Source: Leclercia adecarboxylata
Lineage (GTDB): Bacteria > Pseudomonadota > Gammaproteobacteria > Enterobacterales > Enterobacteriaceae
Direction: 5' to 3'
DNA length: 64,000 bases
Assembly: GCA_002360945.1 (NCBI GenBank)
Contig: DERO01000007.1
Coordinates: 62,001 to 126,000, forward strand
Below, piece by piece: positions 44,674-52,436 of this stretch. The first letter of the stretch is position 1; every line of letters starts with the position of its first letter. Position numbers and translations under genes: made by a program. A model generated the notes under the pieces. That model searched no databases. It was not told the origin of the DNA and was given only the letters and a program-made list of their open reading frames with translations.

Positions 44674-45075
44674 TTAAGCCTGCTTCAGTTCGTCCAGAAG
44701 TTCAGGATGTTTATCCAGCGCTTTAAACAACAACACTAATGGCCGTGGCGGCGCCACACGCCCTGTTTCATAACGGCTAAAGGCGTTGACCCCGCCGCCA
44801 AAAATTTCAGCCGCCTGACGTTGGTCCAGGTTCAGGCGTTTGCGCACCTTAGCGATGAAAGTGGGATCCACTTCTTCGGCATTGACCTTACGGTTAAATG
44901 CCAGCATGCCGGCAAAGTACTCATCGCCTTCCCCATTGCCGAAAATAATTTCGCCACATGCATCGCAAAACTGCCCTTTAACGGCATGAAAGATCGTTTT
45001 CTGGCCTTTGTATTCATAAGCAATATCGCGGCTTTCATGTTGTAACTCCGCGCCACCGCAAACAGGACATTTCAT
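44674..45075 (-). CDS. mqsA: MqsA antitoxin
   Basis: The 133-residue antitoxin has an N-terminal zinc domain with Cys 3, 6, 37 and 40 (MKCPVCGG; GQFCDACG), the same positions as in E. coli MqsA, and a C-terminal HTH (about 72-125) with EIFGGGVNAFSRYETG. ATG 45075 is chosen over ATG 45081 because it restores the E. coli start and places AGGAG 8 bp upstream. It follows the toxin gene mqsR, the order found in E. coli. MqsA neutralises MqsR and represses the operon. Confidence 0.93.
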   Translation of the reverse strand: MKCPVCGGAELQHESRDIAYEYKGQKTIFHAVKGQFCDACGEIIFGNGEGDEYFAGMLAFNRKVNAEEVDPTFIAKVRKRLNLDQRQAAEIFGGGVNAFSRYETGRVAPPRPLVLLFKALDKHPELLDELKQA

Positions 45076-45077
45076 CT

Positions 45078-45377
45078 TCATAGCTCCTTAAATGACACCA
45101 CCAGTACGCCATCGGTCACAATAAACTTCATGTAAATCTGCTGACCGTTGTAGACCGTTCGGTACACATCATGCCAGCACGTATGATCATGATAGGCGGT
45201 CATGCTTTTGTAAAAATCAGCGGATTCCAGGGCAAGGATCACATCAAAAATCTCCTGTCTGGAGCAAAAAACCATCTGGGCTGCGCCGACCAATGCAGAA
45301 TGGGTTATTGCCGTCAATCCAGCTCGTACCATCGTCTTGACGATATGTAAGCGAGTATGCGGCGTTCTCTTTTCCAT
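45078..45377 (-). CDS. mqsR: MqsR mRNA interferase toxin
   Basis: The 99-residue RelE-fold toxin is co-linear with E. coli MqsR (98 aa): identical start MEKRTPHTRL, then SADFYKSMTAYHDHTCWHDVYR and the end VSFKEL. The DFYKSM segment contains active-site Tyr and Lys positions. It cleaves mRNA mainly at GCU sites, by family knowledge. Its stop overlaps the downstream mqsA ATG region. The module appears intact. Confidence 0.93.
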   Translation of the reverse strand: MEKRTPHTRLHIVKTMVRAGLTAITHSALVGAAQMVFCSRQEIFDVILALESADFYKSMTAYHDHTCWHDVYRTVYNGQQIYMKFIVTDGVLVVSFKEL

Positions 45378-45381
45378 AAGA

Positions 45382-45415
45382 TTAACCTAAATGCCAAATT
45401 GTGCAAACAGGTTAA
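45382..45415. promoter_or_regulatory. Candidate MqsA operator half-sites
   Basis: TTAACCT (45382-45388) and AGGTTAA (45409-45415) are perfect inverted arms just upstream of mqsR. They match the AACCT/AGGTT half-sites bound by E. coli MqsA but with a longer 20-bp spacer. Confidence 0.6.
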
Positions 45416-45468
45416 ATTCTCGAAGGTGACAAGTAAACAAAGCCCATGATCAGAATGCGAGGCTGCTC

Positions 45469-45550
45469 GCAGACCAGTTCCACTGGCATGCCGTGAAAAA
45501 AGGCGGTGGGGAATGTGAAAAATCAGGGGCCAGAATTGATTGATGAAATC
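45469..45550 (+). repeat. Direct repeat copy 2: displaced yedK 3' end
   Basis: This is a near-identical copy of 44552-44632, lying 917 bp further on and beyond mqsRA. It carries a one-base gain in an A-run, so it no longer reads in frame through its length. After the repeat it ends GGCGCGTAA, a plausible original yedK stop, whereas the intact gene ends CATCTTAA. Confidence 0.93.
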
Positions 45551-45675
45551 AGCGGCGCGTAAAATAAAGCCGATGCGATTGATGACCATTATTTACTGGA
45601 ATTTACTAACACCCTACAAATATAAAAAAGTGTCGTAAGCGAAGCGGCAAATAATATTCAGGAGGACCAAATCGG

Positions 45676-45685
45676 CCCCCCCCCC
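45676..45685. repeat. Ten-cytosine homopolymer tract
   Basis: An uninterrupted run of ten C lies 9 bp downstream of the small ORF stop at 45695. It is the only such run noticed in the window; its length may vary between cells or be a sequencing artefact. Confidence 0.8.
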
Positions 45686-45694
45686 GCTTTACAC

Positions 45695-45874
45695 TTAAAC
45701 AACCTGTTTTGGCCAGCGTCTCCTTTTCGGGAGTGGCACGCATGAGTGGGTGGTGAGACGAGTTCCGCAGACGGAACAAACAGCACCATGAGGTTGGGTT
45801 TGCGTCAGGTTAAACGTGGTAAAACGAAATCGCTTACTTGTGCAAACCGGGCACTCAAATTTTAGGTTGGGAAT
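45695..45874 (-). CDS. YmcF/YnfQ-like zinc-ribbon microprotein with probable ATT start
   Basis: A 59-codon frame on the minus strand carries two CxxC pairs, Cys 8/11 (FECPVCTSKRFRF) and Cys 33/36 (GAVCSVCGTRL), around FNLTQTQPHG. This is the pattern of the E. coli cold-shock microproteins YmcF and YnfQ. No ATG, GTG or TTG is suitably placed; the frame begins sensibly at ATT (45872-45874), with GGAGG 4 bp upstream (45879-45883). YmcF and YnfQ are reported to start at ATT as well. The basic C-terminus (KRRRWPK) is not typical. No cspA-type gene is adjacent. Confidence 0.68.
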   Translation of the reverse strand: MPNLKFECPVCTSKRFRFTTFNLTQTQPHGAVCSVCGTRLTTHSCVPLPKRRRWPKQVV

Positions 45875-46005
45875 AGCCCCTCCGGGCAGGTGAGTAGAAC
45901 CACCACCTTAACGTAAATATCCATCGACCAGGGATATATCGTATAAAAACACCCCATTTCGCCTATATTTCTTTTCTATAACCAGAATATTTCAGCGATA
46001 AAGAT

Positions 46006-47271
46006 TTATCTCACCCGTAATAAATCAGAAAAACGTGTGGTATATCGGGGAGATAGCATATCTCTTTTCATTTGCCATTGCTGTTCGATGCCCTGCCCGG
46101 CAAACCAGAGGGTGCCGCGTCCTTCTTTTTTATTGAGCTCGTCGATGACCGCCATCAGCTCTGCGCTGTTGCGCCGGGGAGGGTTTTCATCAAACAGATT
46201 GAGCTGCGCGACGCCAAGACTGAAAAAATCCCCCAGCATCACCCCGGCCTTCTGATAGCGCAGCCCTTCCCTCCAGATGGCATCCAGACAGCGCGTTGCC
46301 GCGTTAATAATATCCCGGCTGTCCTCGGTGGGCGTCAGCAGTTTGACTGAGGCGCTGTTGCCGTAGTAAGGCTCGTTCAGCGCGAACGGCGAGGTCTTCA
46401 CAAAGGCGGAGATAAACCGGCAGTACTGGTGCTCGGTCCGCATTTTTTCGGCAGCACGGGCGGCATAGCTGCAGATGGCCTGGCGCATCGACTCATAATC
46501 GCCGATCCGCTCGCCGAACGAGCGGGAGCAGATAATCTCCTGCTTATGCGGCGGATATTCCTCAAAACCGAGGCAAGGCTCACCGCGCAACTCCCGCACG
46601 GTGCGCTCCAGCACCACGCTGAAATGTTTGCGGATAACGGCGGTGTGGGTGTCAGCCAGATCCAGCACGGTTTTAATGCCCATCGCATCGAGCCTTTTAC
46701 TCAACCGCCGCCCGACGCCCCACACCTCTTCGACGGGCAGCGCCGCCATCAGTTTACGCTGCCGCTCGACGCTGGATAAATCGAGCACGCCGCCGGTCTG
46801 CCGCTGCCATTTTTTCGCCGCGAAATTCGCCAGCTTGGCGAGGGTTTTAGTGGGAGCAATACCGACCCCCACGGTCAGGTGCGTACGTTGCAGCAGCGTT
46901 TGCCGAATTTCGCGGCCAAAGGCCTCCAGATTAAGGCAGTTGCTGACGCCAGTGAGATCGCAGAAGGCCTCATCGATGGAGTAGATCTCTACCCGCGGAG
47001 CGATCTCCTCCAGGGTGGTCATCACCCGGTTGCTCATATCGGCGTAGAGTTCGTAATTACTGCTGAAAGTCACAATACCGTGGCGGCGGAAAATGTCTCT
47101 CTGTTTGAAATACGGCGCCCCCATGGTCACCAGTCCTTTCGCTTCGGCGCTGCGGGCGATGACGCAGCCGTCGTTATTCGACAGCACCACCACCGGACGC
47201 CCCTTCAGATCCGGGCGAAACACGGTTTCGCAGGAGGCATAGAAGCTGTTCACATCGACAAGCGCAAACAT
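46006..47271 (-). CDS. umuC: DNA polymerase V catalytic subunit UmuC (Y family), orphan
   Basis: The 421-residue protein aligns throughout with E. coli UmuC (422 aa): [20 protein letters not shown], the catalytic [14 protein letters not shown] (Asp-Glu near residue 100) and the C-terminal [14 protein letters not shown]. It performs error-prone translesion synthesis when activated by processed UmuD and RecA. No umuD gene is present: only a 16-codon frame separates it from a perfect LexA box. It must use a UmuD from elsewhere or act differently. Confidence 0.93.
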   Translation of the reverse strand: MFALVDVNSFYASCETVFRPDLKGRPVVVLSNNDGCVIARSAEAKGLVTMGAPYFKQRDIFRRHGIVTFSSNYELYADMSNRVMTTLEEIAPRVEIYSIDEAFCDLTGVSNCLNLEAFGREIRQTLLQRTHLTVGVGIAPTKTLAKLANFAAKKWQRQTGGVLDLSSVERQRKLMAALPVEEVWGVGRRLSKRLDAMGIKTVLDLADTHTAVIRKHFSVVLERTVRELRGEPCLGFEEYPPHKQEIICSRSFGERIGDYESMRQAICSYAARAAEKMRTEHQYCRFISAFVKTSPFALNEPYYGNSASVKLLTPTEDSRDIINAATRCLDAIWREGLRYQKAGVMLGDFFSLGVAQLNLFDENPPRRNSAELMAVIDELNKKEGRGTLWFAGQGIEQQWQMKRDMLSPRYTTRFSDLLRVR

Positions 47272-47273
47272 GA

Positions 47274-47324
47274 TTATTGGCGCTCGCTAACAGGCGCGGT
47301 ACGGCGCGGGAGGATGAGTTGCAT
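47274..47324 (-). other. 16-codon ORF between LexA box and umuC (leader peptide or umuD remnant)
   Basis: The frame reads [16 protein letters not shown] and stops 2 bp before the umuC ATG, in the place where umuD normally lies. The tight spacing suggests translational coupling to umuC. It could be the first codons of a deleted umuD; the sequence is too short to prove it. Confidence 0.5.
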
Positions 47325-47342
47325 AATATCAAATCCATTTAA

Positions 47343-47358
47343 CTGTATATATATACAG
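47343..47358. promoter_or_regulatory. LexA box (SOS operator) of umuC
   Basis: CTGTATATATATACAG is a perfect consensus CTGT-N8-ACAG LexA site with alternating AT centre, 72 bp upstream of the umuC start. Confidence 0.93.
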
Positions 47359-47385
47359 TATTCATGAATTAATGGATAAATCAAG

Positions 47386-47422
47386 GTCCTGCCCGCAACC
47401 TTTCTTCTGGCGCGGACAGGAC
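47386..47422 (-). terminator. Hairpin downstream of dsbG-like gene
   Basis: GTCCTGCCCGC (47386-47396) and GCGGACAGGAC (47412-47422) pair with one mismatch, 17 bp after the dsbG-like stop. Confidence 0.65.
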
Positions 47423-47438
47423 GTATGGCCAGAGTGGC

Positions 47439-48194
47439 TTATTTACAGGCAACCAGATCGGCCATTTGCTCAGCATCAGGCAAGCCGATGATTTGTTGCA
47501 AAGCACGCGCCTTATTCAGGTAATAAATGGCAGGCGTACCGCTGGCTCCTGTCTGCTCCATAAGCTGCTGATTATGCTGTATCTGCTTAAATACGGCAGG
47601 CGGGGTGCTACCTTGCAGCGCCGGCTTTGTTTTTCCGTCGCTACTCTCAAGGTCATACCAGACTTTAGCCGGATCCTTCGCGGAGAGGATTGCCGCCGCA
47701 TACTGCGCACTGTCCGGGCGGATCACGCCAACCAGCAACGTTTTGGTACTGATGCTTTTATCTTTGATAAAAGGCTGGGCCTGGTGCCAGAACTTATTGC
47801 AGTAGGGGCAGAAGGGATCGGCAAATACAACCACCTGGCACTTCGCGTCCGCGCCGCCTTCGGCGATCCCTGGCGCGGCGGTGAGCTGCTTCCACATCTC
47901 GCGCCCGGCAGGAATATAAATCTCATCATTAATGATTTTCTCGCTCAGGTTATTTCCCTCGGCATCATACATATAGCCTGAAATCACATGCTTTTTATCC
48001 GGCGTGAGATAAAGCGTGACGCCCATGTCCTGATATTTACCCAACCACCCTTCCACACCGCCAGGTGCGCTGAACGGCTTAATAATTTCAATGCCCTGCT
48101 TCTCCATTTGTTTAACCGGTTCGGGTAAATCAGCGGTCTGCGCCTGAGTGGTGGCGCTCATCAGCAGCATTAACAGTGACAGGATCTTGTTCAT
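47439..48194 (-). CDS. DsbG-like periplasmic thiol:disulfide protein
   Basis: The 251-residue protein has a Sec signal peptide (cleavage near TQA, residue 18), a DsbC/DsbG dimerisation domain (about 20-80) and a thioredoxin domain with active site C129-P-Y-C132 (FADPFCPYC) and cis-proline TPAIYY. It aligns with E. coli DsbG (248 aa). Two extra cysteines (119 and 250) could form a second pair. Its ATG overlaps the scsB stop by one base (TAATG). In this operon ScsB would keep it reduced; Salmonella scs operons have ScsC and ScsD instead. Confidence 0.87.
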   Translation of the reverse strand: MNKILSLLMLLMSATTQAQTADLPEPVKQMEKQGIEIIKPFSAPGGVEGWLGKYQDMGVTLYLTPDKKHVISGYMYDAEGNNLSEKIINDEIYIPAGREMWKQLTAAPGIAEGGADAKCQVVVFADPFCPYCNKFWHQAQPFIKDKSISTKTLLVGVIRPDSAQYAAAILSAKDPAKVWYDLESSDGKTKPALQGSTPPAVFKQIQHNQQLMEQTGASGTPAIYYLNKARALQQIIGLPDAEQMADLVACK

Positions 48195-50212
48195 TATTTT
48201 TCCTCAGTGAAATCAGGTGACGTGGCCGCACTCGCACTCATCAGGGTGGTCAGCAGCGCGTCTTTGTTAAGAAGGGAGGGCAAAACATGCCCCTGCGGAA
48301 TTGCAGGGCCAAAAATGGCGTTAAAAGGGATGCCGCTTGCGCCGTAGCGGCGCAGAAATTGCTCGATTTCAGCAGAAGGCTGACTCCAGTTACCCTGCAG
48401 CAGCACAACGTCGTCGCGGTTTAAGGCAGCAACCACCTCGGGGCGATGAAGCACCAGCACTTCATTAACCCGGCAGTTCAGGCACCAGTCGGCGGTAATA
48501 TCCACCAGCACGCGTTTTCTGGCATCCAGCGCCTCACTGAGCGCCGCTTCACTGAGCGGTTGCCAGTTCAGGGGGGAGTCGTCCTTCCCCTGAGGCTGGG
48601 GAGCCAGAAATGCATACAGTCCCGCACCAAACAGCACGCCAAACACCAGACTGCGCAGATTCTCCCGGTAGTTCGGCATGGCCTTCGCGCAGCGGAAAAG
48701 GAAAAACGCCACCATCAGACCGCCGCCGATCAGCACATAGCGTGCGCCCCACTCTTTCACCAGCAGCGACATCAGCCAGAGACAGGAGCCCAGCATCAGG
48801 AGCACCAGCCCCAGACGCAGTTTTCCCATCCAGGGGCCGGGTTTAGGCAACCAGCGCGCCACGCCGGGAAAAATACTGATTGCCAGCCAGGGAAGACTCA
48901 TTCCGACACCCAACGCAAAAAAGATGAGCCACAACTGATGCACGGGCGCCGCTAACGCGAACGTCACGGCAGTGCCAAGGAATGGCGCCGTGCAAGGCGT
49001 GGCAAGCAGGGTCGCAAACGCGCCTTCAAGAAAACTCCCGCCGATGCCGTTCCCACCGGCGGTAGCCAGCCGGGTGGACAGACCGGAAGGGAGACGGATC
49101 TCAAGCAGGCCGGCCAGGCTGAAACAAAAAATCCACGTCACCAGCACCATAGTGGCAATGAACCACGGGCTCTGGAACTGGAAGCCCCAGCCAATCCAGG
49201 CACCGGACAGTCGCAGGCCGGTAATGACCGCCGCCAGCACCAGAAACGAGAAAATGATCCCAGCTGCCGTTGCCAGAAAACGCAGCCGCGTCTGACGGCG
49301 GCTACTCTCTGCCAGAGTCATCAGTGATGCGAGTTTTATCCCGAGTACAGGCAGAACACAGGGCATCAGGTTGAGGATAAGGCCACCCGCTAACGCCACG
49401 GCCATGATCTGCCATAGCATCGTGGACGGGCTGATCTCAACCCTAAGCTGCTGACTCTGCGCACCATTGCTGACCAGCAGAGAAAGCTGCTGCAACCGGG
49501 AGGCCTCCAGCGGTTTGCCCTGCTTATCGCTGACGCTAAACCGGGCGGCCAGCGTGTCACCCAGGATCTCGGTCTGCGGCGGCGACAGATTCACCCCGCT
49601 CGGGTTGTCAGGAAAGAGATCGGGCTGAGACCAGCCCTCCGGCGAGGTCAGTTTGACGGTCAGCGTGTCATTGTCAGCGGTGACAGATTTGATAGCCACA
49701 GTGCCGTTATCTGGCGGAACAGCGCGCATCGCGTTGTCCCAGGCCTCGGCAAAGTGGGCTGACGGACCGGAGGCCAGGTTGATATCCAGCGGGAAGGTAT
49801 TGACCACGCAGAGATTGCTGCACAGTGAAAGCGTCAGTTTTCCGCGCAATCGCTGCAGCTGACCGGTGGTCACTTCCAGCGGAAACACGACGCGGCGATC
49901 GTAGCCGACTGAGCTGAAGCCGGCGGAATCAAACCGGATCGGTCGGGGCCAGTGCCACTGCGTTTTTGCCTGCGGTTCCCACGCGATGGTTGGCCGAAAG
50001 CCGCCGTCACCGGGGGTTCGCCAGTAGGTTTTCCACCCTTCATTGGGGGTCACATCCAGCAGCAGGCGAACTTTCCCCTCTGCGGGCGCATCATGCCAGA
50101 CATGAACCTGAGCATGGAAATTTTCAGGTTTCATCGACCAGCCCGGTACCGCAGCTGAGGCCGCAGACAGGCTGAATAACAGGAACCACAGGCTCCTGAA
50201 AAAGGTTTTCAT
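48194..50212 (-). CDS. scsB: ScsB, DsbD-family membrane reductant transporter
   Basis: The 672-residue protein has a signal peptide, a periplasmic N-terminal domain with LCSNLC (about residue 148-153), an eight-helix membrane domain with the redox cysteines of LNLMPCVLP and ATPCTAPF, and a C-terminal thioredoxin-like domain with DWCLNC (about 570). It carries electrons from cytoplasmic thioredoxin to periplasmic partners. The length and the long N-terminal domain fit ScsB of the suppressor-of-copper-sensitivity system. GGAGAAAATAT precedes the ATG. Confidence 0.88.
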   Translation of the reverse strand: MKTFFRSLWFLLFSLSAASAAVPGWSMKPENFHAQVHVWHDAPAEGKVRLLLDVTPNEGWKTYWRTPGDGGFRPTIAWEPQAKTQWHWPRPIRFDSAGFSSVGYDRRVVFPLEVTTGQLQRLRGKLTLSLCSNLCVVNTFPLDINLASGPSAHFAEAWDNAMRAVPPDNGTVAIKSVTADNDTLTVKLTSPEGWSQPDLFPDNPSGVNLSPPQTEILGDTLAARFSVSDKQGKPLEASRLQQLSLLVSNGAQSQQLRVEISPSTMLWQIMAVALAGGLILNLMPCVLPVLGIKLASLMTLAESSRRQTRLRFLATAAGIIFSFLVLAAVITGLRLSGAWIGWGFQFQSPWFIATMVLVTWIFCFSLAGLLEIRLPSGLSTRLATAGGNGIGGSFLEGAFATLLATPCTAPFLGTAVTFALAAPVHQLWLIFFALGVGMSLPWLAISIFPGVARWLPKPGPWMGKLRLGLVLLMLGSCLWLMSLLVKEWGARYVLIGGGLMVAFFLFRCAKAMPNYRENLRSLVFGVLFGAGLYAFLAPQPQGKDDSPLNWQPLSEAALSEALDARKRVLVDITADWCLNCRVNEVLVLHRPEVVAALNRDDVVLLQGNWSQPSAEIEQFLRRYGASGIPFNAIFGPAIPQGHVLPSLLNKDALLTTLMSASAATSPDFTEEK

Positions 50213-50220
50213 ATATTTTC

Positions 50221-50269
50221 TCCGTGAAAAATTAACTAAACAGGAACGTCCTGTTCAGTCATTCACGGA
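50221..50269 (-). promoter_or_regulatory. Nested hairpins between scsA and scsB
   Basis: An outer inverted repeat TCCGTGAA/TTCACGGA (50221-50228, 50262-50269) encloses a 7-bp stem AACAGGA/TCCTGTT with a 3-nt loop (50239-50255). The outer arm overlaps the scsA stop codon and the other lies at the scsB ribosome site, so folding could influence scsB translation. Confidence 0.5.
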
Positions 50270-50648
50270 AAACGCAGTTTTTAAGGTGTATTCGCAGTAA
50301 AGGGGGTCGAAAAAGGATCACCGGTCTCGGCAGGACGCTGATGTTGATCAGCACCGCTAACAGCAGAACCAGCAGACCGGGTAAAAGCAGGACGGTATCG
50401 AAATGAAGGGGCTGCGCGGTAAGCAGCGAGTGGGCACTGAGCTCACAGGGGGACAACCCTGGCGACGTAAGTTCCTGCGGGCTGTTGTCAGCCGTCAAAG
50501 AGAGCGTTGCGGCTTTGACCTGCATATGATGCAAAATACTGGCCCGCTGGGTCAGACAGATCAGCATGACAAAACAGGCAACCACCAGAAGCACGATCGC
50601 TTTCAGTTGCCTGTTTTTATGATGAGTCGGACCTGTCAGGATAGTCAT
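50259..50648 (-). CDS. scsA: ScsA copper-suppressor membrane protein
   Basis: The 129-residue protein has two membrane helices (about 15-35 and 82-105), the conserved SPCELSAHSLLTAQPLHFD between them and a C-terminal PPLLRIHLKNCVFRE. These match the Salmonella ScsA pattern (PCELSAKSLL and LRVHLRLCVFRE). scsA genes help in copper and peroxide tolerance; the biochemical role is unknown. It is the first gene of scsA-scsB-dsbG. The ATG at 50648 lacks a strong ribosome site. Confidence 0.82.
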   Translation of the reverse strand: MTILTGPTHHKNRQLKAIVLLVVACFVMLICLTQRASILHHMQVKAATLSLTADNSPQELTSPGLSPCELSAHSLLTAQPLHFDTVLLLPGLLVLLLAVLINISVLPRPVILFRPPLLRIHLKNCVFRE

Positions 50649-50781
50649 GGGCAATGAGAATAGTGAGCGACCCGGCTACGGGCAAGCGGCAATTTGTAAA
50701 GTAATGCCAACCAGAGTGGTTGATTCCCCCTTGTCACAGGTTCCCTTTCAACCGCTACTGTCGCCGTAAGCGGGAAACTGC

Positions 50782-51204
50782 TTACGGCTTTTTTGGTTGC
50801 AGGCAGGGATCCACAACGGATTCAGGCGACGCCGCCTGATAACAGGCCTCCATTTCATCCAGCGCGGACTGATTATCTAACCCCCACTGATACATTTGCT
50901 CAATGGGTTCGGCAAAGGTTCGGCCAAGTGGGGTCAGCCGGTAATCGACTTTGGGTGGGATCACGTCATACACATGGCGGGCAATCAACCCTCGCATCTC
51001 CAGCTCTTTCAGCGTCTGGAACAGCATTTTTTTGGAAATCCCCTGCAGGCTACGCTGTAACTCACCCGTGCGGGCGCGTTCATCCGGCCAGTGATACAGC
51101 GCATGCAGTACCATCGTGCTCCACTTAACTGAAAAGAGTTCCATCAGGCGGCGCGGCGGCGAGTCCGCATAGAAAAAGAGTTTACCCTCAACCCAGGCTG
51201 GCAT
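50782..51204 (-). CDS. HxlR-family transcriptional regulator
   Basis: The 140-residue protein has an HxlR winged helix: KWSTMVLHALYHWPDERARTGELQRSLQGISKKMLFQTLKELEMRGLI (about residues 27-74), followed by the wing VIPPKVDYRLTPLG. There is a single cysteine in the C-terminal region plus one at 133, and the usual redox cysteine before the HTH is absent. It is divergent from the zinc alcohol dehydrogenase at 51317, its probable target. Confidence 0.87.
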   Translation of the reverse strand: MPAWVEGKLFFYADSPPRRLMELFSVKWSTMVLHALYHWPDERARTGELQRSLQGISKKMLFQTLKELEMRGLIARHVYDVIPPKVDYRLTPLGRTFAEPIEQMYQWGLDNQSALDEMEACYQAASPESVVDPCLQPKKP

Positions 51205-51316
51205 TGTTCTGTCCTCTGCTTATGGTCACCAAATGGTAACTACTATCAATATGGGATCCTGTTGACTATAGTCTGCCTCCTTGAGTTAGCCAGAACCAGC
51301 ACATTCCTGAGGTAAG

Positions 51317-52366
51317 ATGAAAATCAACGCATTAGTCGCCCATGACGCGGCACAACCCTTAACATCGGGCCAGATTTCACTGCGCGCGTTACAAAAGCAG
51401 GATGTCAAAATCGAGATCCTCTTTTGCGGCGTGTGCCACTCCGATCTCCATATGGCGCGTAACGAATGGGCGGTGAGCCAGTATCCCCTGGTGCCGGGAC
51501 ATGAAATAGTCGGACGCGTCGTGGACGTTGGGGACGAGGCCACCCGTTTTAAGCCCGGTGATATCGTCGGAGTGGGCGTGATGGTCGACTCCTGCCGCGA
51601 GTGCCATTTCTGCAAGCATCACGAAGAGCAGTACTGTGAGGCGGGTTTTACGGCGACCTACAACGGCATGGATAAATATACCGGTGAAAGAACACGGGGC
51701 GGCTATGCGCAGAGCGTGATTGTCGATCAAGATTTTGTTGTTTCTGTACCGCAAAACCTGCCGCTTGCCGGGGTTGCACCGCTGTTGTGTGCGGGCGTCA
51801 CTGTCTGGTCGCCGCTGCGCCATTTCAACGTCAAAGCAGGCGACCGTGTGGGTGTTGTGGGGCTGGGTGGATTAGGCCATATGGCAGTGAAGCTTGCCAG
51901 TGCGATGGGGGCAGACGTGACGCTGTTTACGACCTCCCCGGAGAAGGGAAAAGATGCCCGTCGCCTGGGGGCAAAACAGGTCGTGGTATCGCGCGATGCC
52001 GCTCAAATGGCTGCCTGCCAGATCTCGCTGGATTTTATCATTGACTGCGTAGCGGCACCGCACGATCTGGATCCTTATCTGGCCACGCTGAAAACCAATG
52101 GCCGCCTGGTGCTGGTAGGCATTCCGGACCAGCCGCACGACGCGCCGAATATTACGCCGATGGTGTTCCGACGTTTAAGCATCAGCGGTTCGTCGATTGG
52201 CAGCATTCAGGAAACCCAGGAGATGTTGAACTTCTGCGGCGAGCACAATATTACCGCCGATATTGAAACCATCGCCGGCGAGGATATCGAAACTGCCTTC
52301 GCCCGTATGCTTAAGGGGAATGTGAAGTATCGCTTTGTCATTGATATGCAGGCGACGAGCTGGTAG
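51317..52366 (+). CDS. Zinc-dependent NAD(P)H alcohol dehydrogenase, YahK/CAD-like
   Basis: The 349-residue protein has catalytic-zinc residues C37/H62/E63 (FCGVCHSD, PGHEIVG), structural-zinc cysteines in CRECHFCKHHEEQYC (about 93-107) and the cofactor motif GVVGLGGLGHMAV (about 175-187). It belongs to the cinnamyl-alcohol dehydrogenase/YahK group of broad aldehyde reductases. GAGGTAAG precedes the ATG. The HxlR gene is divergent. Its last codons are duplicated in the fossil at 37227-37275. Confidence 0.88.
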   Translation: MKINALVAHDAAQPLTSGQISLRALQKQDVKIEILFCGVCHSDLHMARNEWAVSQYPLVPGHEIVGRVVDVGDEATRFKPGDIVGVGVMVDSCRECHFCKHHEEQYCEAGFTATYNGMDKYTGERTRGGYAQSVIVDQDFVVSVPQNLPLAGVAPLLCAGVTVWSPLRHFNVKAGDRVGVVGLGGLGHMAVKLASAMGADVTLFTTSPEKGKDARRLGAKQVVVSRDAAQMAACQISLDFIIDCVAAPHDLDPYLATLKTNGRLVLVGIPDQPHDAPNITPMVFRRLSISGSSIGSIQETQEMLNFCGEHNITADIETIAGEDIETAFARMLKGNVKYRFVIDMQATSW

Positions 52367-52394
52367 AGGCGCGACAGACTCGTAGACGTTCCGG

Positions 52395-52412
52395 GCGGCC
52401 ATTTCAGGCCGC
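52395..52412. terminator. Hairpin between convergent ADH and MFS genes
   Basis: GCGGCC/GGCCGC forms a 6-bp stem with a 6-nt loop, followed by TTTG, between the two convergent stops. Confidence 0.6.
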
Positions 52413-52436
52413 TTTGTGCCAGAAGCGGACATTATG

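Noticed and set aside
45314..45589. A minus-strand 91-codon frame overlapping the mqsR promoter
   Set aside because: It covers the operator half-sites and the antisense of the displaced yedK end and has no recognisable protein features.
45563..46005. A phage-type C4 antisense RNA or other structured RNA
   Set aside because: I could not reproduce a convincing conserved fold, and most of the stretch is explained by the CxxC-containing ORF on the minus strand.
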